Under the pieces are notes generated by a model. That model saw only the letters and a program-made list of their open reading frames with translations. It did no database searches and was not told the DNA's origin. A stretch of 41,277 bases of DNA from Clostridia bacterium. Lineage in GTDB: Bacteria > Bacillota > Clostridia > TANB77 > CAG-508. Shown piece after piece: positions 41,234-41,277 of this stretch. The position numbers and the translations under genes were made by a program. The stretch lies in contig CAADYJ010000094.1 of assembly GCA_900753245.1 (NCBI GenBank), forward strand, positions 1-41,277, in the 5' to 3' direction. How positions within the stretch are numbered: the first letter of the stretch is position 1; each line of letters starts with the position of its first letter.

Positions 41234-41277
41234 GTTTTTATAAAGATATATTAAATTAATAAAAAAGAATAATAGTA

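Overview
This is a contiguous stretch of very AT-rich chromosome from a low-GC Bacillota, most likely a gut-type member of Clostridia. The basis is the lysine/asparagine/AGA-rich coding style, strong AGGAGG-type ribosome binding sites, SigA-like promoters, the sporulation genes sigH and spoIIM, RNase Y, RqcH, FtsH and a PASTA-containing class A PBP. Almost all genes are housekeeping and on the + strand. No plasmid, phage or CRISPR feature is visible.

Layout. 1-8300: the 3' part of a TPR-repeat gene, mutS, a small toxin-antitoxin island (a RelE/ParE-type pair plus a ToxN/AbiQ-type toxin), then ligA with two unknown genes. 8300-10300: a 33-bp-arm palindrome, rqcH on the - strand, and a 139-bp GC-rich islet bounded by a 20-bp inverted repeat. 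10350-14450: sigH, tRNA-Thr(GGT), a pilin-like protein, ychF and an rlmD-type methyltransferase. 14490-17500 (- strand): two secreted or surface proteins with low-complexity regions and a frameshifted rnhA. 17500-23700: tmcAL, then a run holding a degenerate HD-GYP-like protein, a small protein, endonuclease Q, a pilin-like protein with three lectin-like repeats, and a secreted partner-like protein. 23800-28160: spoIIM, xerD, rny and a broken Rpn-family gene lying between two copies of the same terminator. 28290-35250: class A PBP, cysS, a DUF1189-like membrane protein and ftsH, probably one operon. 35290-41277: a pseudouridine synthase and secG (divergent), a 287-bp foldback element, rnr, a membrane protein and metK.

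Themes. DNA maintenance (MutS, LigA, EndoQ, RNase HI, XerD), RNA metabolism and translation (RNase Y, RNase R, RqcH, RlmD, TmcAL, CysS, tRNA-Thr), envelope (PBP, FtsH, SecG, surface proteins) and sporulation (SigH, SpoIIM) are interleaved, as is usual for a core chromosome. The accessory or unusual content is the toxin-antitoxin island, the frameshifted rnhA, the Rpn remnant, a dispersed pilin-like/lectin-like surface family, and three palindromic intergenic elements. Two of those elements share an 11-base core flanked by element-specific complementary arms. I did not find a clear new multi-gene defence system. The strongest candidates for something undescribed are these palindromic elements and the modular pilin/lectin surface proteins.
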